From Parus major (taxonomy: Eukaryota; Chordata; Aves; Passeriformes; Paridae), in contig NC_031799.1 of assembly GCF_001522545.3 (NCBI RefSeq), positions 44,832,477-44,896,476 of the forward strand: a DNA stretch of 64,000 bases. Reading direction: 5' to 3'. Below are positions 9,707 to 45,746 of this stretch, one piece after another. The position numbers and the translations under genes were made by a program. How positions within the stretch are numbered: the stretch's first letter is position 1; every line of letters begins with the position of its first letter. The notes below the pieces were generated by a model. That model was not told the origin of the DNA and ran no database searches. It was given only the letters and a program-made list of their open reading frames with translations.

Positions 9707-11829
9707 TTGGGGTCATGGAAGGCCACTCCTCTGGCAGGAAGTCCCCAGCATACCTGGCCCATGCTTTACCATGAAAACCCCTCTGTTCTGCTAAGATTTC
9801 AGCTTCACATTTTCCATAGGTTTTTGCAGGGAAGGGCATCTGTAAGTGAGGTGTGAGATACATGAGTTATACAGTCTTGAAGAGAACAGTACACAGCAGA
9901 AAGTCTACTTCAGCTGTGGTGGTAATTACAGACTAGCATGGACACTTGAGCTGCTTTTGTTCTAAATACAAAATGTGAAGTTAGCTGAGCCAGCAGGAAG
10001 AGCTGCAAAGTAGGTACCTGCATGAGCTGCCTGGCCTCACTGCTGGCAGTGCCATCATGCCTTTATGGCATGCTGTCAGGGTATGACAAATCATACAGTG
10101 AGGGAGCAACTACTCATTAGCAATCTAGAAAGTGTCTTACACTCTTCTAAGTCTCATGAATTAGCAGAGAGAAAAGTCTCCCCTTTTCACAATCTTTTTG
10201 ATGGGCTTAGATAAAGATAATAGTGTCTCGGTGCAAGCTGACCGGGGGAACAGCAGATTTTGGAGACAGTTGCTAGCAGTATCTCCTTACTCCTTTAACC
10301 TATCCTAAACAGAGCTAACCATGGCTTAACCTACAGCTAATTTCACATGGTCATTTTAAGAATCTGTGGTTATAATTAATACATTGTCAGTGTAAGCAGA
10401 AGTTAATGACATCTGGCAAATACAGGGGCCTTTGCTTTGTGCCGCACAGCAGATCCGACGCACCTTTGCATCTATAAAATACGTTTTAAAAGACTGATAC
10501 AATGAGAAGAGGTTAATCTTTTCTTAAACCACCCTTTATTAAAAAACATAAACATTTGTAAATATATAAAATTATAAAATATCAAGTGCTTCTTGCTTCC
10601 CAGTACAATGGAATTCAGAAGTGGCAGGTAAATTTAGCATTAATCTGTTTGGTGTGTTAGTTCCAGGGCTGCAGAACTGACCAGCTAGTTTTGCAAAAGA
10701 TGGCTTATGTCATTCCTCTGACAGATTTAAACAATCTTATTTCACTTTTGTTTCAGACTTTTTTCCTGTCCTTTTGACAAACATCAGTGTTTACTAGTGA
10801 GAGCAAGGCTGGAGCTATAGAAGTGAGCAGGCTCCTTAGAAGGACCCAAAGAAGGTGTTTTACAAAGGGAGAGCCTTTCAGTTGCTAATGGGGAAGAGAA
10901 TTCAGGCACTGAGAGAGCTCCTTTGTACAGTGTTCCTCAGGGACAGTGTGTTCGTGGCATTGGATCATCTTCTAGCTGGACTGGCTAAAGCTAGTTACAG
11001 GTTCCATTTGTATCAAGGTCCCTCAATCAGCAAGTACTCAGATTCCCTTTAAATAAGTATAATATGAAGCATCTAATGCTATGAAATCCCATCTAATTTT
11101 TTTTCAATCACATAGGAGTGATAAAGTAAGAATTTCTCAGGTAGTACACTAGACCTAAACTCCAAAGCAAGACATTACACTGCTGTGGAAGTACTGTAAA
11201 TTGAAAAAATCCAGTTGTACCCATTGTAATTGTCAGTGTAACTGAATTCTAAATGGGATCTTTTGTTTCACTTCCCATATCATCTAACACTAAAGAATGA
11301 TATCAGTTGCAAAAAGAACTGGAAGGTGTTTGTTGATGTTGTTCTTACTTGGTCTCCTCCCCAAAGCCCCTGTCACCTGCAGAAACTTATGACAAGTCTC
11401 TGCACTAAAATGTCACCTTTGCCAGCCTTTCTGCCAGCTTCCATCATGCCAGGCACTACAGCATCATTGCTCAAAGAGTGATACTCTATAGGAGAGCATC
11501 ATGCTAGTCTAATATTAAAGCCTAATATTAATATTTAATATTAATATTAAAGTAGATTCATCTTCTTGTGGAAAACTTAAATCACTGAAATTGCAAGAGA
11601 GGTGAAGAAAGAGAATCCTAAGTAAAACAAACTAATACTGAATGTCTCAGCATTTAGCAGGGAACCAGAGGGATGTGAAATGCTGCTGTATTTAACTTCT
11701 GATGCTTACTGATATTTTCTTTTATAGGCAGCACTGCAGGCAAGGCTTTTCTTTTCTTGTAGAAGACAAAGTGACTCATTGTAACAGACTTGTATTACAG
11801 ATCACATACTTACATATCCCCGCTGAAGT
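9707..11829. other. Intergenic sequence downstream of SLC49A3
   Basis: No gene was recognised. A 65-codon open frame at 10855-11052 has no recognisable motif or splice support. An AT-rich near-palindromic run of TAATATT units lies at 11509-11551. Confidence 0.5.
11509..11551. repeat. AT-rich TAATATT repeat, self-complementary
   Basis: Tandem and inverted TAATATTAA units make a short self-complementary stretch just beyond the 3' end of SLC49A3. Confidence 0.75.
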
Positions 11830-12312
11830 GGAAGGATGCTCTAGCTTTTATTGCCCTTTAGCTAAAAGGCACAATTAGTTCCAACATGAGTGGAAGCATT
11901 GTTATGCTGCACCCCAGACCTTAAACAGAAGTTTTCCACTGGGTTTTTTGTAGGCACAACTTCCGTCTTTCTGAAACCTCCACCCTTGATTGACATACAT
12001 GAAAATTTAAAAATGGCTGAAATATGATGCTACCCTCCACTGTGATATTTCTTTAGCTTGAATCAAGTCAGGCAAAAATTTTAGTTGTGTGCATAGTTAT
12101 CCATTGCCAGTTTGACCTTTCTGGCAGGACAGCCTTCCTTAGTAGCCCAGATCCCCAAATAAACACAAGACTGAGAGATGCACAGCAAATGTGCTATTTG
12201 CTCTAGTCCTTGCTTGTTGTGCAATATGACACAGATATCCCAGTGTACCAGCTCAGGATTGGTCCATGCCCACTAGTCTGAGTCAGCCCTTGGCATCCCC
12301 TTTTTGATCTGT
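11830..12312 (-). other. SLC49A3: SLC49A3 3' UTR with poly(A) signal
   Basis: Past the SLC49A3 stop, the first AATAAA on the minus strand is at 11852-11847. Cleavage about 15-25 bases further would give a 3' UTR of about 480 bases. No closer AATAAA or ATTAAA was seen. The cleavage site itself is inferred. Confidence 0.55.
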
Positions 12313-35620
<23,308 letters not shown>

Positions 35621-35623
35621 CGC

Positions 35624-35646
35624 GGCTCGGCTCGGCTCGGCTCGGC
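35624..35646. repeat. CTCGG pentanucleotide repeat in SLC49A3 5' UTR
   Basis: Four to five consecutive CTCGG units lie immediately upstream of the SLC49A3 ATG, within the probable 5' UTR. Confidence 0.8.
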
Positions 35647-36010
35647 ACTGCCCCGTCCGGCCCCGCCCCGCCGCCCTACCCGGCCTCCCCGGGGCGGCCC
35701 GGCCGCGCCGCCGGGCGGAGCACCAGCCCTTCCCCGCGGAGCTGCGGCTGTCCCGCCGCGCTCCTCAGCGGCTCCGCATCGGCACTGCTCAGGTGCGCGG
35801 AAAGGAGGACGCCCGGGCGAGGACACACCGCTCCTGCTCGTGTGTCGTTAAAAAATACAACGCCAGCGTCGCCAGCATCGCTGATGCCCGCTGACGGCTC
35901 CGCGTCGCAGTGGGAGTCCCCCTTAGCTCCCGGCTCCGGGCAGCACCCCAGCGGCAGCTGCCGCGGCTGCGGGTGATGGTGGGGGCATGAGCAGGGAGAA
36001 GCCCTGCGGG

Positions 36011-39000
36011 AGCAGCCCTGTCCGAGGGGTGTTCCCTTACTGGAGTAGAAAAAAGGACTAGAGGATAATAAGGGGAGAATGGTAAGACACAGAGGGGTCT
36101 ATCAGCCACAGGATAATTCGGTTATGAATTTTTATGATGGGTTTTGCTGCGGACAGCAGCATTTTCTTTCCCCGATGTAGAGATACCCCACTAGATATTA
36201 TCTCCTACCCAAAAACTCATCAAGAGAAAAAATGCGAAAGAATGCAAAGGAAAAGCCTCTACTGGTTCTAGACATGACCTGTGACTTCAAGTTGGATGAA
36301 CACTAGTAGTGCCTAATGTCAACCCTGATATGTAATCACCCTCGCACACCCGCCACGCACCAGCGGCTTGGCCTCAGCAGTGCTGAGCTGACAGGCTGAT
36401 GGATTCTAGAAATTCATCAAATTCATCAAAATGGTCCCAAAATATGAACATCTGCATACCACCTCTTGTTCAGGCCCTGGAAACCCTTGTGCCATTCCTC
36501 ACCACAACCTGCTAAGACCGTATCGCCCTCTCAGTAAGAGGTCACTTACTGTTAGAAGGACTCTATGCCGAATGCTTTGAGCATGTTTGGAAGAGTGGGT
36601 AAGGAAGGTTATCCTGACAGTATTCTCTCATGAACCATTTTAGCTGAAATTTTTTGGGGTGGAAGTTGGGAGTGGAGAGAGGAAAATGAGGAGGAAGGAA
36701 TCATTTCTAGCCCATGTCAAGCCTGTTGTTTCAGGGTAGAGAGAAGCACAGGCTATTTGTGCTAGTGAGCAAGTTTTACTGACTGTTAGATTGTGCCTTC
36801 TAGTCTCTCTCAGCCTGAATTATGGGATGACATTTAGTAATAGCAGTTGACATTTTGTGATAGCAACCAAGAATATTAAGGTAATATTACTGATTGACGT
36901 GGTCCTCTGTCTACAAATGCCTGACCTGGTTTGCCTGGTGTGTGAGCTGCTGACAAATGTGCGCTGCTGTTTGTATGTTGTAGGCTGATGTACAGCAACT
37001 TCTGCCCTGCTCTGGAAAGACATGCAGTGATCTGGGTTGTGTGCACGAGTGAACTGCCCTTCTGACCCAGCAGTGCTGTCATGTGCAGAGAAACTTACAC
37101 ACCAATATGCTAGAAAGAGGCCCAGGTGTGTGGAACAGCAGAAGGGCATAGTGGCCCGAGCTCACCAAGAGAACCATCATTCCCTCCTCTCCCTGGTCTC
37201 TCCTGGCAGACAAGCCCTGTGTGAAAATCAGCTTCAATAAGACTCATGATCATCACCATGCTCGCTCCCTTTTCTGCTTAAAATCTCTATTATCATTAAA
37301 GATGTCTGAACAGTGCTGTCAGAAACCAAGATCCCATGTGAGATTCCCCTACTGATTCATTTTGTTAGTAAAATATGTTAAAAGCTCGAATTGCACGTAT
37401 TTGTAGGACAGATCAGAATCAAGTCTGCCCTATTTAGCCCCTTTCTGTATTATTTATGTCAAGATAATGTAATGCACTGCTTTCTACTTGAAATAGGGTC
37501 CCAGAGCAAACTGGAGCTGGATGGTGAAGGATACAATTTCTGTGAGAGCTCTGCCATTTGGGTGCAGACATCAGAAATCCAGAGTCAAACAGGGCCACGG
37601 AAAGGGAAAAGGACAACACAAGAAAGAGAGCTGCTTTGATGTTTGGAGCAGAACAATTTATTCCAACACCTGGGAGGAAAATAAATCCTTTTTTCCACTT
37701 ATCCGTGATCTAGAAGGATATTGCCTTGCTGTATGCACCCTTTAAGGACTGGTCTGAGGCTGCAGAAAGGTAGGAGTATTTTGAGCAGACCTCATTCCTC
37801 TGCTCTACATCCCATATGAACAGGGGCACCATTTGTACTGGCAGCACAACCAGGACAGCAGTAGGATCAGTGTTGAAAGAAAATGGCTTTGTCTGCCCTG
37901 CATCTTCTCATTCTTTCCTGGTGCCCTTTTTGTTCCTAATACATTTCTATCAGTCTCTTTTTCCCCAGTGTCACCCTCTCTTTCCCATACCCAAACATAT
38001 CCTATCCCTATTTTCATCTTAATTTCTATGAACTGGAAGCATAAGTGAGATGTCTGCTTCTTAGCAGTTTCTTGTTTTTTAGGTACTTTTGTAGGTACTG
38101 GGATGCCTGTAGTGTCTGATGTGTGAGCATATCTAAGATGCACTGAACAGATCCAGCTATGCAATTGATACAGTAAGTAAGGGAAAGAAAGTTTTCAGCA
38201 GTGGAGTAGGTGAAGTCTCTGTACTTTGGTTGAAAAATGTATATAAAGTAATTTAGTGTTGGAAGGGAATTCCTCACCCATAGCACTTTTTCAGTATTCA
38301 GCCCCCATGACGGTAGTTACAGAGTCATCCAGGTTCAAAGCAGGTTCAGAAATTATGGCTTAAGTGGAAAGGGAGTACCGAAGATTTGTAGGTGCTCATG
38401 GTTGAAAGAAATTACAAGTCAGAGGGACCGCAAAATCTTACAAAGTTTCATTTGTAAATGACACTCTTGGCATGTAAATTGGTATATGCACATGGCACTG
38501 TGTTTGGGTAATGGGGTAGGGTGAAAGAGAACAGAGGAATGAATTGAATAGGAGGAGAGAGAGTGAAAGGAATGAAAGGGAAAAGATGAGAACACCAGTC
38601 CTGGTTCCAGCACTGATCCAGGTGATGTTATGTTCAGGGTTCTGGGAGCACCTGCAGACTCAGGCTTTATGGGGGTACCTTTTACAGATAAATTTCCCCA
38701 TCCCTTCTCACTTTCTATGCAAATTATCAATCCTGTGCAGTTCATTCCTCTAGAACTTTCTGGAAATGGGTCGGAAGGCTTTGGGCATCTCTGATGGTGT
38801 TGATCCCCTCTTACGGGCCATTCCCACTTCTCAGCCTCATCCCTGCACTTGTGCTGTGCTGTGTGGTGCTCATCTCCAGGAGCCAGAACAAGGACATCTG
38901 TCCCAGAAATGTGCTGTCCTGCCTTACAGCCTCTTCTCCAGCCACATCCTTTGCTTTCTCAGTGTGTTATTACCAACAATTCCTGGCTGTTATCACCAAC

Positions 39001-39074
39001 GATCCATGGCTTGCTCCACAACTGTCTGGCTATCGGTGTTTGAGACAAGATAGCCCTCTTGTCTCCTGGGATTC
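36011..39074. other. Intergenic sequence upstream of SLC49A3
   Basis: No gene was recognised. Several short open frames on both strands lack splice context or motifs. No repeat family is clear. Confidence 0.5.
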
Positions 39075-40000
39075 TACAGCAAGGAAGTCAGACCAGTTTT
39101 CTTAGGACTCAATCTGGTCTTCAAAACCCTCAGCAATGGAGACTGCACAACCTCTTTGGGCAATTGGTTCTCCTGCTGGATCAGTCCTAGGATAGATGCC
39201 ACAACACAGCCCTTAGATAGAGTACAACTCATTAAGCACAACCCTCTGACCTCATTCAAAATTGGATCAGTTGGCTACACATCCAGACCATAATGTCTTA
39301 GCTTAAATAGAAGAACACTGGTAGACAGAGTTGCAAAGGTTGCTAAATTCAAGGTAAATTACATCCATTGCTCTCACCCATCAACAAATCCCATTCTTTT
39401 ATTAAAAAAGGGCAATCAGGCATGTTCACTGTTATGACTTATCCTTGAACCTGTGCTGATTGTCCACAATTGACTATTTCTCCTTCATGTGTTCATTAAT
39501 ATCATGCAAGACAACTTGTTTCTCATTTTTTTCCCCAGGGATTGTAGAATGACTGGACAGTCTGCAGTTCCTTGGGCTGTTCTTCGAGTTCTTTTTAAGT
39601 ATAAGTGCAACATTTCTGCAGTTGGCAGGGATATCCGTGGCTCCTCAAAGATGATCAAAAGTGACCTGGCACTGGCATCACACAGCTCTCTCAGCATTGT
39701 TGGACACATCGCTTGTGTTTCCATGGACTTGTACAAGCCAAGTTTTCGCCAGCAACTCCTAACTTACTACTTGTGATCATCTCTCCCCTCCATGAATCCC
39801 AGCCTGAAGCCCTACTAGGAGACCTTGCTGTGTAAAGAAGGCATTGAGTTCCTCAGGTTTGACTGTGTTCACTTTGAGTAAAACACCCAGCCTACTCAGT
39901 GACCAGATGCCATCTTCCTTGTTCAGTTGCTTACCATTTAGCAGTGGAAGCTCTTTGTTATTACTGACATGCAAGTTAAAATTTCTGCTGAGCTTTTACT
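39075..40000 (-). mobile_element. Old CR1 ORF2 fragment, antisense
   Basis: Read on the plus strand, the order is that of the reverse-complemented CR1 polymerase N-terminal region: CAATCTGGTCTTCAAAACCC, TCTGCAGTTCCTTGGGCTGT, TTCTGCAGTTGGCAGGG, CATGGACTTGTACAAGCC. It is heavily decayed, so it is an ancient copy. Confidence 0.65.
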
Positions 40001-40614
40001 TAACTGGTGTCATCCCTACATGCTTGGGCAATGTTTGTAAATTCTTCCTGTGTCACCAATCCCTGCTTCCATCTTCTGCGTTTCCTTTTCTTCCATTGGA
40101 GTTCTGCCATAATTCCCTATTTATTCAAGATGGTCTGCTTATTTGTCTCTTTTTTTTTCCTGAAAACTGAGATGGTGTGTTCTTACACTTGGTTTAAGCT
40201 TCAGAGATCTCGTCACTGCTGGAAAGAGTGTCAGAGTGAAAAGCACCTCCTTCACCTGCCGTGCAGTGCAAGCAGCAGGGAGCAACATGTCCGGAGCTGC
40301 AGAAATAAGGACTCAGACACCTTAGGGGTGCACCTTTGGGTTGACTAGCACTGAGTGAGTTGCAACCCTTTCATCATAGTTGGGGCATTAGTAATATCCA
40401 CCTGCATGGATCATCTGCTTGCTGCTGACACTGCAGGTTTCTGTGCTGCGGTGCTAATAGCTTCTTGTCTCTCTTTAGCCACAGGTTTTCAGGAAACTGC
40501 AGGAACTTTCTTGCTGTTAGGAATGCTGTCCCGCTGTCAAGTAGCACTAAAACTTGGTAACATTAAAAAAAATAAATATAGGAGAAGGAAATAGGCAAGC
40601 CTGCTAGTTTTGTA

Positions 40615-40840
40615 TATTCTATATTATCAAAGGGGCCCACATGGTACCTGAAAGTGTAATTAAAGGCCATGAAGGCTCATTAAGTACAGAATGTGTGTAT
40701 GGGAGTGGAGGTGGAATTAGGCTTGCTCAAGAAATTTTTATTCTGGCATTTCTTAATGTTTTAATGTTTAAATTAGCAGGCCATAATTAATTTTCATTAC
40801 ACAAAAATATGGTGAAAAGTGCAGTTGTTACATAAATGGA
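40615..40840. promoter_or_regulatory. Candidate conserved non-coding element
   Basis: This non-coding block is dense in TAATTA-type homeodomain cores (GTAATTAAAGGCCATGAAGG, CAGGCCATAATTAATTTTCA) and has no repeat signature. This composition is typical of deeply conserved vertebrate enhancers. Conservation itself cannot be seen from one sequence. Confidence 0.3.
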
Positions 40841-41752
40841 TCCAGTGCCCATTGCTTCTTTCTTGCTAGATCTCAGAAGCAAAATGTGGTTTTGCCAGGG
40901 AGTCCTGAGTTTTGCTTAATCTGGATGTTTTAATGTTAATTAAAGTGTGTATGTGTTTGGTTTGTAGCAGAGAGGGCTCTGAAGACTCATTCTGCAGACC
41001 TGGAGGCCGGCAAGCATGCTGTTTGTTTCCACAGTGCACAGTGTGGGAGGTGAATTGGAACAAACTAGTTAAATCTCTGTGTCAAAGACTGCCATGATAC
41101 AAGTCTAAGGATCCTTCACGGAGTAGATAATAAATTAAAAACAACAGCAACAATGAAAGATTTCAGAAGGGAGAGCAGTTGCTGAGTGCACAGAGCAAAA
41201 CAGCAGCAGAGTGTCTCCCAGACTGTAAGAGAGTACTGCATATGCAAGTTCCGCATTACTGGCAGGTATGGAGAGGAAGCAGGAATGCAGAAGTCACTGC
41301 ACTGGCATGTTTGCAGACTGCTGAACCAGACACTTTCCTCCAGACATAGATTAGCTGCTTGCTTCAGCAAACAGAGTTAAACAGGCCAGTGAAATTACAA
41401 AAAATATCACAGAAGACAGCAAAATGCATGTCCAGCACTGCAGGTAGCAAAGCAATTGTCCAGAGTCTGAATCTCTTCACAGTGAGGCAGGTCCTGGGAA
41501 TGATTCCTTATGTTGCCATCACTGGCAGTTGTGAGCCTGGAAAACCAACTATAAGGGAATTGTGAGGAGCTGCAAAAAGCATGGGAAGATAAGTCACCTC
41601 TGCTGCTCTAAATGCCAGGGAAATAAAAGTCCATTATGCAGTCTAATCTCGGAAAAATTCCTGCAGGATGAGATTAAAGACTTGTCTACACTTTGTCTTG
41701 CTCCTCCCTGTGGAGATGTTCCTTCTCCCAAGGCTGAGTACAGATTTGTATT

Positions 41753-41822
41753 TGAATATAATATCATATCATATATTATAATATATCATAATATAATATT
41801 GCTTTATAATATAAAATAAATA
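41753..41822. repeat. AT-rich ATATCATA/TAATATA repeat
   Basis: About 70 bases are almost purely A and T, with ATATC and TAATAT units. Confidence 0.8.
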
Positions 41823-42932
41823 CAACCAAACTATCCAAACTATTACTATGGAGTAACAACTCCAAATTTGTAACTATAACCATTCCTGCAAATGATGAGA
41901 TCCAGCCTCACAACAGGTCTTTTTTGGCCAAAATAAATTACATATGTCTTACAAAGTGGACCCTATGAATGTGAAGTAAACCACACTCCTGACTGCTGTA
42001 TTTCTGCTACTGGTCTTTTCTGAAGCCTAAGATCACTCAGTGAAAAATGTAAAAATTTCCTAATATTTCAGACTATTTTCTTATTTTGTATTTAGTCATC
42101 CTTGAGCTGTTTTGTTTCCATTTATAGTTACACCAATTTTTTTTTTTATATACAAGAAAAACAAGTGGAATTATAGTTTATCAAAAAAATCTGTCCTTTA
42201 TGAACTCAGTTTCATTACTGCCTTGTAGAATGAATTTTTCAAGTACAGAAGTTGAAATAATATTTTAGTTTACTATTTTATTTTGTTTTCTGAGTAGAAA
42301 GACGTAATAGTTTTAATGGCTTTGCAAACATGCATAGCTGAAACTTTTTCATAATCATGATATTGGACCATATTTCATGCTCCATTTAAAATAAGTGAAT
42401 GTAAAATCCAAACGATATAGGTCAAATTTATATGTTGAAGTAAAAGGAAATTTCAGCAATTAGCAGTATTGTTTCTGCTTTTTTTTTTTTTCCCCCTCCC
42501 TTATTTCTTTGTCAGCACAAAGGTGGCTCACTGGGTCAGCAGTGTCTGGGTTTTGTCCCCCAGCTGTGGGCAAGCCTTGGCTTTTTCTCAGAAACATTCC
42601 CAGATTTGTCCTTTGTTCCCTGGACAAAGAAATACATGAAATGGGAACTAAGGAGTGAAGTAAGGATACATGTATCACCAACACAATTAGATGCCTGATG
42701 GTCCCAGAAAGCAATGGCTACAATTCCAGATGCACTGCAACAAAGATGATGAGAAGAGATGGTGGGTGCTATCCAGGTGGAACACACAAGGGACTTAGTT
42801 AAATCTGCTTTAAGAATACTGTGCAAAGGCCAATTTCATTATCATTTTCAAATACCTCAAAACACTGTTGTTCATCTTTCCAGAAAGCAGTGACATCTGT
42901 GGACAGTAGCTCCCTGTTCTGCCTTTCTGTCG

Positions 42933-42936
<4 letters not shown>

Positions 42937-42962
<26 letters not shown>
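42937..42962. repeat. (CT)13 microsatellite
   Basis: Thirteen uninterrupted CT dinucleotides lie within a wider pyrimidine tract to about 42995. Confidence 0.95.
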
Positions 42963-42963
<1 letters not shown>

Positions 42964-45072
42964 CCCTCTTCCTCTTTCCTTTTCCTTCTCTCTTCAAGAT
43001 GATTTACCTAGGCCTTTCCTGCATATTGGTCACCTCAGTCCAATTTCCAGGGTTAGGAAGACCTGATTTGTGGTAATTTCAGTTTCTCTTCAGTGCAATT
43101 TACCATGTCATTGGACGCACATTCTGTTATATGCTCCTTCAGCTGGACACTTACCTGGGATGAAATATCCCTTCCTAAACCTAATTCAAAACACCAAAAA
43201 GGATGTTGTAATTTTTGATTGCTAATAACTACTGAGTTCTCAAAAACCTTTTTTAGTTTTGCCTTCCAGTAGTCAAATGCACTAATGCATTCCTTCTGCT
43301 TCATATGAATTTGCAGATGTAGAGAGCAGCTATACAATTATACAGGCTGGGTGAGGTGTATATAGGTTAGCAGAGGATTTTAGACACCAAAGTGCAGAGG
43401 TCTACAAGGCTATTTCCCTCCTCTTCTCTTTTGCCTGCATCTGTGCATGCCAGAAATCCCCAGCAGGGGACTTCTAATCTCTCTGCAGGAGGACACACAG
43501 TATGTTCACACACCCACAACACATGAATGCTTGCTTTACTCCTGGTCTTCTGTCAGTTTGTGTAACTGGAAAAGAGCAATTCAATATTTTTATTACACAG
43601 TGGCAGCAGTAAGCGGCATGTGAAAACTTCACAGAAGTCCAGAATTAACCCGTTTAGGGAGTAATCTCAGTCCTTCTTTTTGTTTCTGAAATAGCTGCTG
43701 ACCAGTAAACATAAAAAAACCATCTGGGCCTAAACAAGCCCAGAAGGATGAGAACTGGCAAAAAGATTATGTTTGTCATGCATGTAGTCAGTGCTACTGA
43801 AAATGAGAGCCAGCAGGTATTTGTGGAAGAAGGACAATTCACTTTGTGCGTTGCTAGAAGACCCATTGCTTTGCCAAGGGGAAAAGTTTGTGATCTGTGT
43901 AAGTAACTTTTTGTATGTGTTGATCTGCTTCAGTCATGCTGGGTAAAAGGGTGGAAATCCCCGTGACTTTGATGTCATATAAATTTCATAAAAATTGGTT
44001 TCTAGGAAGATGAGAAGGAAGATGCAGTACTGTGTGTAAAGGAAGGCAGAGAAGGGCCGGGTATTCTGTCTTCTGATGAGCACCCCAAAAGCACAGGAGC
44101 AGAGTTAAGCTGGGCAACCTGTCTCCTGTTCCAAGCCAGCCAAGGCACATACTGCCCCTTGGCCCACTGTCTACTCAACCAAAAAGAGTTCAGGGTCATG
44201 AGAGACACTCTAGATCTTACAGGGAGATCAAAATAAAAGATTCATGTGGTAGAAATGCATGAGAAATACATGGTTTCTGCAGAAAGACTAATTTTGTTTA
44301 GATTTTTATTACACCAGGCCATAAAGTAAAAACCACCTGGTTAAAAAAAATGCCTGTTTTCTTGCTTTTTTCAGCTTTAATGATTCTTGTTTCACAGTAT
44401 CACAGAGCTGTTAGGAAAATATGTAGGGTATAGGTCTGTTGTCAAATTTGTTAAATTATGATAGTATTTCACAAAGAACCTCTTCTGTTTTCTTGTGCTG
44501 AATTTCACATTTGCTTCCCACCTTGAGCAAATAACCAGTTCTTGTTTCCATACATAACTAACAGATCTGAAGATAGAATTATTTAATCCAAATTGTTATG
44601 CTTTTAAATTCTCTTTATGGCCCTACAGAATCACTGAAATGCTTTAAAGCTCAACTGCTATTAGAACTTTATCCACCAGAGGCTGATTTGTTTTCTATAC
44701 TGTGTATAGAATGCTAATACATGTATACACATGCTAATACAGCTGAAAATGCAATTACTTTATTTAAATGTTCTCAGCAGCACAAATTTTTTAAATTCAA
44801 AATTGTTACAGAAAATGTTAAACACTTTTAGGGAATAATTAGCCTCTGTGCAAGTGATGGGGGGGTTTACATCCTGTGACTTGAGATGAGGAAGCTGGAA
44901 TTATCATTTGACTTTGAAAATGTCATAGACTGCATGGGTGGTAAAGCTTCTATGTGACAGAACAGAACTATTTTTTATTCCAGCAGAAATAATGATATTG
45001 ATATTTGACTGTCATTGTGGCCTTTGCACATGCTGAAGAGAAACACTGTAATGTGTTACCCAGAGGAATTGT

Positions 45073-45746
45073 TGTCTTGGTTTGAAAAGACAGGTGTCTT
45101 CTAAGAAAGGCAGGAGCCTCCCTTGAAATAGAAAATTTAAACCCCCTCTCTCCAAATTACTGTAGTTTTGAAATTAAGGGGGTCTCAGACACAGATATGG
45201 GAGTAGGAATAACAGTTCTTCACTAGTATGTATATAAAAAAATATGCAAATAAAAAAACCCCTACAACTTAAAAGGAAAATTAAAATAAAATGCAGTAGT
45301 ACAAAAAAACCCACTGACAGAGTTGGAATACAACCTGACACCCTGTTGGTCAGGGTGTTGGTAGCAGTCCAATTAAATGGTGGATGCAGTCCTCTTGCAC
45401 TGACAGATGTGGTTCTGTTGAAGCAGTGATCCTGTAGAAAGGTGTCATTTTCCTCTGAAGGTCCAGTGGTAATGTAGAATGGTCTGGATTTCCTCTGGGA
45501 ATGTGGTGGAGAAAGGCTGACTGTGGTGTCCCAAGTCTCTGATTATATCCAGGCAGAAATGCTTGGCTCCTCCCCCTGGGATGATGTAATTTTATCAGTC
45601 ATGCAGTGAGACTCAATGGCCCGTTAACAGAAGGTATCCCCCCGGAGGGAGGAGGGTCATGGAAGAGATAAAGAACACTGCCATACCTGGTTTTAACAGA
45701 TGGTAATAGAATACTTTTGGTTACATCTTGCATTGCAACCCAAGAC
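45073..45746. mobile_element. Solo ERV LTR with perfect terminal inverted repeats
   Basis: The element starts TGTCTTGGTTTGAAAAGACA and ends AACCCAAGACA, giving exact 8-base inverted termini TGTCTTGG and CCAAGACA. The 674-base body contains CCTGACACCCTGTTGGTCAG, GTTATATCCAGG-like and GATGATGTAATTTTATCAGT blocks seen in a high-copy songbird LTR. Flanking bases ATTGT and GTTGT form a 5-base target duplication with one mismatch. No internal retroviral genes are present, so it is a solo LTR. Its transcription direction is not settled. Confidence 0.8.

Larger units (their letters stand above)
40841..45072. other. Intergenic sequence without a recognised gene
   Basis: The sequence is AT-rich and non-coding apart from the simple repeats listed separately. 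No open frame here has splice sites or motifs that I can support. Confidence 0.5.

Noticed and set aside
10855..11052. 65-codon plus-strand frame
   Set aside because: No splice sites, motif or CpG context; its length is expected by chance.
42821..43066. 81-codon frame rich in serine and leucine
   Set aside because: The SLSLSLSL stretch is simply the translated CT microsatellite.
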